Shown here: positions 61,147 to 64,000 of the stretch, one piece after another
Position numbering within the stretch: position 1 is the first letter of the stretch
Layout: each line of letters starts with the position of its first letter
NCBI GenBank assembly: GCA_031431125.1
Contig: JANPCX010000002.1
Span: forward strand, 1-64,000
Direction: 5' to 3'
Origin: JANPCX01 sp031431125
Lineage (GTDB): Bacteria > Pseudomonadota > Gammaproteobacteria > Burkholderiales > Burkholderiaceae_C
Length of the DNA stretch: 64,000 bases
The notes under the pieces: model-generated
What the model saw: the letters and a program-made list of their open reading frames with translations, nothing else
Database searches by the model: none
What the model was told of the DNA's origin: nothing
Made by a program: the position numbers and the translations under genes

Positions 61147-63786
61147 ATGACCCTACAAGCGATCAACCCGCTGTCACCCCATGTATGGGACGACATCGCC
61201 AATTCAATACGGGTTTGGTGCCAGGCGCAAACAATTCCTTTGCGTGATGTTTGTATCGTCGTGCCCCTGAGCGCGCATTTGGCAGCTGCCAAAGAGGCCA
61301 TGGCCCGCGCCTTGGCCGCGAACGAATGGATGCCGCGTATCGACACCGCGACTACCCTCGCTGCAGCCCTGGCACCCCCTCCGCCGGCACAGTCGGGGCA
61401 AATCAGCTTTGACGTGGCCCGTGACCGCTTGTTGGCCCAGGTGCTCTTGGCGCCGCACCTCGCACGCACCACCTGGGCCAGTCGGGACGCGCCGGGACAC
61501 GCCCTCATGGTGGCCCAGGTCACTGACCTGGCGCAGCAATTGGCGCGCGCGGCGCAGGTTTTGCCGCCGGGTCGCCGTGAGGCCTATTGGTTAGACGCAC
61601 GATCACGTTTGACGCAAGCCAGTGCCGCAGGTGGCCCGGGCCACAGCGAAGGTTTGCTCGCGCAGGTGGCGCTGGCCTGGGCCGCACTCGCACCGGCACC
61701 CACCACGGATGCACTTTTTTCGCACCGCCCGGCGGCTTGGGTGATGGTGGAGGCCAGTGGGCCTGACGCGCTGTTGAATGCGGTTGCCGGCGACGCGATG
61801 GAACAAGGCATTCCCGTCTTGCAGCTTCACGCTGACGCGGTGTTTTCTGAGGGCTCGGCTTGGCCTCAAGCTGTGTCCCAGAGTGGCCGCACGGTGTTCG
61901 AAGCGGCCTGTCTAGACTTTGAAGACGAGGCGCAGCGTGCGGCGGCCCAGGTGCTGGCACATGTGCAAGTCGGCGAAGTGCCTGTGGCCTTGGTGGCGCT
62001 CGACCGCTTGCTGGTGCGCCGTGTTCGTGCATTGCTCGCGCGCCAGCCGCTGGCGGTTCTGGATGAAACCGGTTGGACCTTGTCCACCACACGCGCTGCT
62101 GCGCTGGTTGCCGGGGTTCTCCGTCTGGCCGACCCCATGGCCAGCGCAGACGATGTATTGGACGCGCTGAAGTCCATCGCCGCGCCTTTGGGTCAGACCG
62201 CATCCTTGTCGCCGCAGGCGGTCTCGGAGTTGGAGTTCACCTGGCGCAAACGGGCGTGGCGTCGGCCGCAGGCGGTACAACCGGAACGTTTGACCGAGCC
62301 GGCGGCCTTGCTGTGGCAAGAACTGCAATCGGCCATGCAGCCGCTGCAAGCCAGCCGCACCCGAACACTGGGTGACTGGCTCGATCTACTGCAAGCGCTC
62401 TTGAACAGGCTCGGTTTGTTGCCTGCCTTGCAAGGCGACGACGCGGGCCGCCAGGTATTGCAGCGTTTGTTGGCTGCCCGCAATTGGGCAGGCACGCTGA
62501 CCAGTCTCTGGGGCTACACGGCGTTCTCCGGCTGGTTGGACGACATGTTTGAACATGCCAACTTTGTTCCACCTGCGCCCACCGAGCCCTTGGTGGTGAT
62601 CACGCCCTTGTCGCGCACGGCTTTGCGTGCATTTGCGGCGGTGGTGTGTCCAGGCACGGATGAACGCCAGCTCGGCGCTTGGCCTTTGTCGCCCCCCTTG
62701 TTGAGCCGCAGCATGGCGGATGCCGTGGGGCTGCCCACAGCAGAACAGCAGCGCCAGGCCCAGTGGTTGGCTTTTTGTCAGTTGCTGTGTGCGCCGCGCA
62801 TCACCTTGCTGCGTCGCGTGACCGACCAGGATGAGCTACTTTCGGCCAGTCCTTTTGTGCTGGCGCTGGGTGCTGCATTGGTTGTCCAACAGTCCAGCGA
62901 TCCACGTCGGGCGGTTCCTGTTGTGCGTGCCCTGGAGCAACGCCCATTGCCCATCGCCCCGCGCCATTTGCCTGCGCAGCTCTCGGCCAGCAGTTTGGAG
63001 ATGCTGCGCCAATGTCCCTATCGATTTTTTGCGTTGCAAATGCTCAAGCTGCGCCCCAGCGACGAGTTGGACGAGACGCTGGCCAAACGCGACTACGGCA
63101 CCTGGTTGCATCAAGTCTTGCTCCGTTTTCACCAGCAGCGTGCTCAAAACGGACCTGCCGATTTGGCGCTAGAGGCCAGCACACTGCACGCCATGGAGAA
63201 CGAAGTGCTTCATGGCCTGGGCTTGGACGAAGCTGAGTTTTTGCCTTACGCCGCCACCTTTCGTCGCCTAGTTCCGCGCTATTTATCGTGGTTGCATCAG
63301 CGCGACAAAGAAGGCGCTTTGTGGCTGGATGGCGAACGTGCTTTGCGCGCAGAACCTGCCGCCTGGGAGGGCATGGCCATGGTCGGTGAGATTGACCGCG
63401 TGGACAGCGTGGACGATGAACACGCTGGCCCAGTCATCCAGCTCATCGACTACAAAACCGGCTCCGTGGCTGAGCTGCGAAAAAAAATCAAGCGGCCACT
63501 GGAAGACACCCAACTCGCGTTTTATGCTGCGCTGATGGCCGAACAATCACAAGCCATTGGAACCTTGGCCGCCGCCTACATGGCACTGGACGACAGCGAA
63601 ACCATCCATGTGCTGGCTCATCCTGATGTCGAACACAGCGCAGAGCAGCTCTTGTCCGGGGTGGCCCAGGAACTCAAACGGATACGCGCCGGAACACCTC
63701 TGCCGGCCTTGGGCGAAGGCGCAGTCTGCGAGACCTGTGAAGCGCGTGGCCTGTGCCGGCGTGACCAGTGGGAGGGCGGCGCATGA
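61147..63786 (+). CDS. AddB/RecB-like PD-(D/E)XK nuclease with Fe-S cluster
   Basis: The 879-residue protein has a degenerate helicase-like N-terminal region and a C-terminal RecB-type nuclease: VGEIDRVDSV and VIQLIDYKTGSVAEL carry the catalytic Asp and DxK. Cys623 (RQCPYRFF) and Cys861, Cys864 and Cys870 (CETCEARGLC) form the Fe-S binding set of AddB-type nucleases. With the overlapping helicase gene it probably forms an exonuclease that processes double-strand breaks for RecA. The start at 61147 was chosen over an upstream GTG; it is divergent from trxA. Confidence 0.87.
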   Translation: MTLQAINPLSPHVWDDIANSIRVWCQAQTIPLRDVCIVVPLSAHLAAAKEAMARALAANEWMPRIDTATTLAAALAPPPPAQSGQISFDVARDRLLAQVLLAPHLARTTWASRDAPGHALMVAQVTDLAQQLARAAQVLPPGRREAYWLDARSRLTQASAAGGPGHSEGLLAQVALAWAALAPAPTTDALFSHRPAAWVMVEASGPDALLNAVAGDAMEQGIPVLQLHADAVFSEGSAWPQAVSQSGRTVFEAACLDFEDEAQRAAAQVLAHVQVGEVPVALVALDRLLVRRVRALLARQPLAVLDETGWTLSTTRAAALVAGVLRLADPMASADDVLDALKSIAAPLGQTASLSPQAVSELEFTWRKRAWRRPQAVQPERLTEPAALLWQELQSAMQPLQASRTRTLGDWLDLLQALLNRLGLLPALQGDDAGRQVLQRLLAARNWAGTLTSLWGYTAFSGWLDDMFEHANFVPPAPTEPLVVITPLSRTALRAFAAVVCPGTDERQLGAWPLSPPLLSRSMADAVGLPTAEQQRQAQWLAFCQLLCAPRITLLRRVTDQDELLSASPFVLALGAALVVQQSSDPRRAVPVVRALEQRPLPIAPRHLPAQLSASSLEMLRQCPYRFFALQMLKLRPSDELDETLAKRDYGTWLHQVLLRFHQQRAQNGPADLALEASTLHAMENEVLHGLGLDEAEFLPYAATFRRLVPRYLSWLHQRDKEGALWLDGERALRAEPAAWEGMAMVGEIDRVDSVDDEHAGPVIQLIDYKTGSVAELRKKIKRPLEDTQLAFYAALMAEQSQAIGTLAAAYMALDDSETIHVLAHPDVEHSAEQLLSGVAQELKRIRAGTPLPALGEGAVCETCEARGLCRRDQWEGGA

Positions 63787-64000
63787 CCGCCCCGCAACGC
63801 GGGCCGGCCTACCGCTGCAACGGCGAGCCCACCACGCGCGAGGCGTTTTATGCCTTGGCCTGCGATCCCTCTCGCAGCGTGGTGGTGGAGGCCTGCGCCG
63901 GCGCTGGCAAAACCTGGATGCTGGTGTCGCGCATTCTTCGCGCTTTGCTCGAAGGCGCCGAGCCGCATGAAGTGCTGGCCATCACCTTCACCCGCAAAGC
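63783..64000 (+). CDS. UvrD/AddA-like helicase, N-terminal fragment
   Basis: The frame begins in the stop codon of the AddB-like gene (ATGA overlap) and runs off the window. The first 72 residues include VVVEACAGAGKTWMLVSRIL, the Walker A motif of superfamily 1 helicases, and VLAITFTRKA, motif Ia. The two overlapping genes resemble the addB-addA arrangement, where this subunit is the helicase-nuclease. Confidence 0.88.
   Translation, partial: MTAPQRGPAYRCNGEPTTREAFYALACDPSRSVVVEACAGAGKTWMLVSRILRALLEGAEPHEVLAITFTRK

Noticed and set aside
1..64000. CRISPR array, prophage, integron or toxin-antitoxin pair
   Set aside because: No regularly spaced repeats, phage structural genes, integrase next to a tRNA, or paired small toxin and antitoxin genes were found on either strand.

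Overview
The window reads as a chromosomal segment of a betaproteobacterium of the order Burkholderiales, most likely family Comamonadaceae (Limnohabitans/Rhodoferax-like). This is inferred from gene families and order: a Bug/TctC-type receptor gene, EF-P carrying Arg32 next to its rhamnosyltransferase EarP, hupB-tRNA-ppiD, surE-pcm-nlpD-rlmD, rlmE-ftsH-folP-glmM, pstSCAB-phoU-phoB-phoR and trxA-rho. The DNA is GC-rich and gene-dense. No prophage, CRISPR array or complete insertion sequence is visible.

Layout. 1-4.1 kb: a large protein of unknown function, an endonuclease/exonuclease/phosphatase-fold protein, a universal stress protein and a tautomerase. 4.1-5.0 kb: an ompW remnant split by a hairpin-rich element. 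5-13 kb: glpQ-like phosphodiesterase, LysR regulator, TctC receptor, ABC-type receptor, N-formylglutamate amidohydrolase, acetyltransferase, a stand-alone PilJ-like sensor domain and pyrD. 13-22.4 kb: rpiA, mnmC, efp, earP, uvrC, a lipoprotein, pgsA and an EamA transporter. 22.4-25.5 kb: a DmlR-like regulator divergent from a haloacetate dehalogenase/dmlA pair. 25.7-28.3 kb: HU, tRNA-Val, ppiD, tRNA-His. 28.3-31.3 kb: a two-component system. 31.5-36.5 kb: surE-pcm-nlpD-rlmD, an IS3 remnant and a BLUF photoreceptor. 36.7-43.3 kb: YccA, GlcG-like protein, carAB, greA. 43.3-49.2 kb: yhbY, rlmE, ftsH, folP, glmM. 49.4-56.7 kb: the phosphate regulon. 56.7-64 kb: a membrane protein, rpmE2, rho, trxA and an AddB/AddA-like nuclease-helicase pair that runs off the end.

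How the genes work together. The pst-pho block is a complete phosphate-starvation circuit with a good Pho box before pstS, but the PhoR H-box has Asp where the phospho-accepting His should be. EF-P and EarP form a substrate-modifier pair. A heat-shock-type promoter precedes ftsH. The regulator, dehalogenase and dmlA may form a small organic-acid module.

The most distinctive non-coding signal is two families of short elements with terminal inverted repeats (MITE-like). Family A has two 233-234 bp copies, one exactly at the rpiA stop codon and one exactly at the folP start codon, each flanked by a short direct repeat; a related, rearranged element splits the ompW remnant. Family B has two copies of about 165 bp, between phoU and phoB and upstream of rho. 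No transposase for either family lies in the window.
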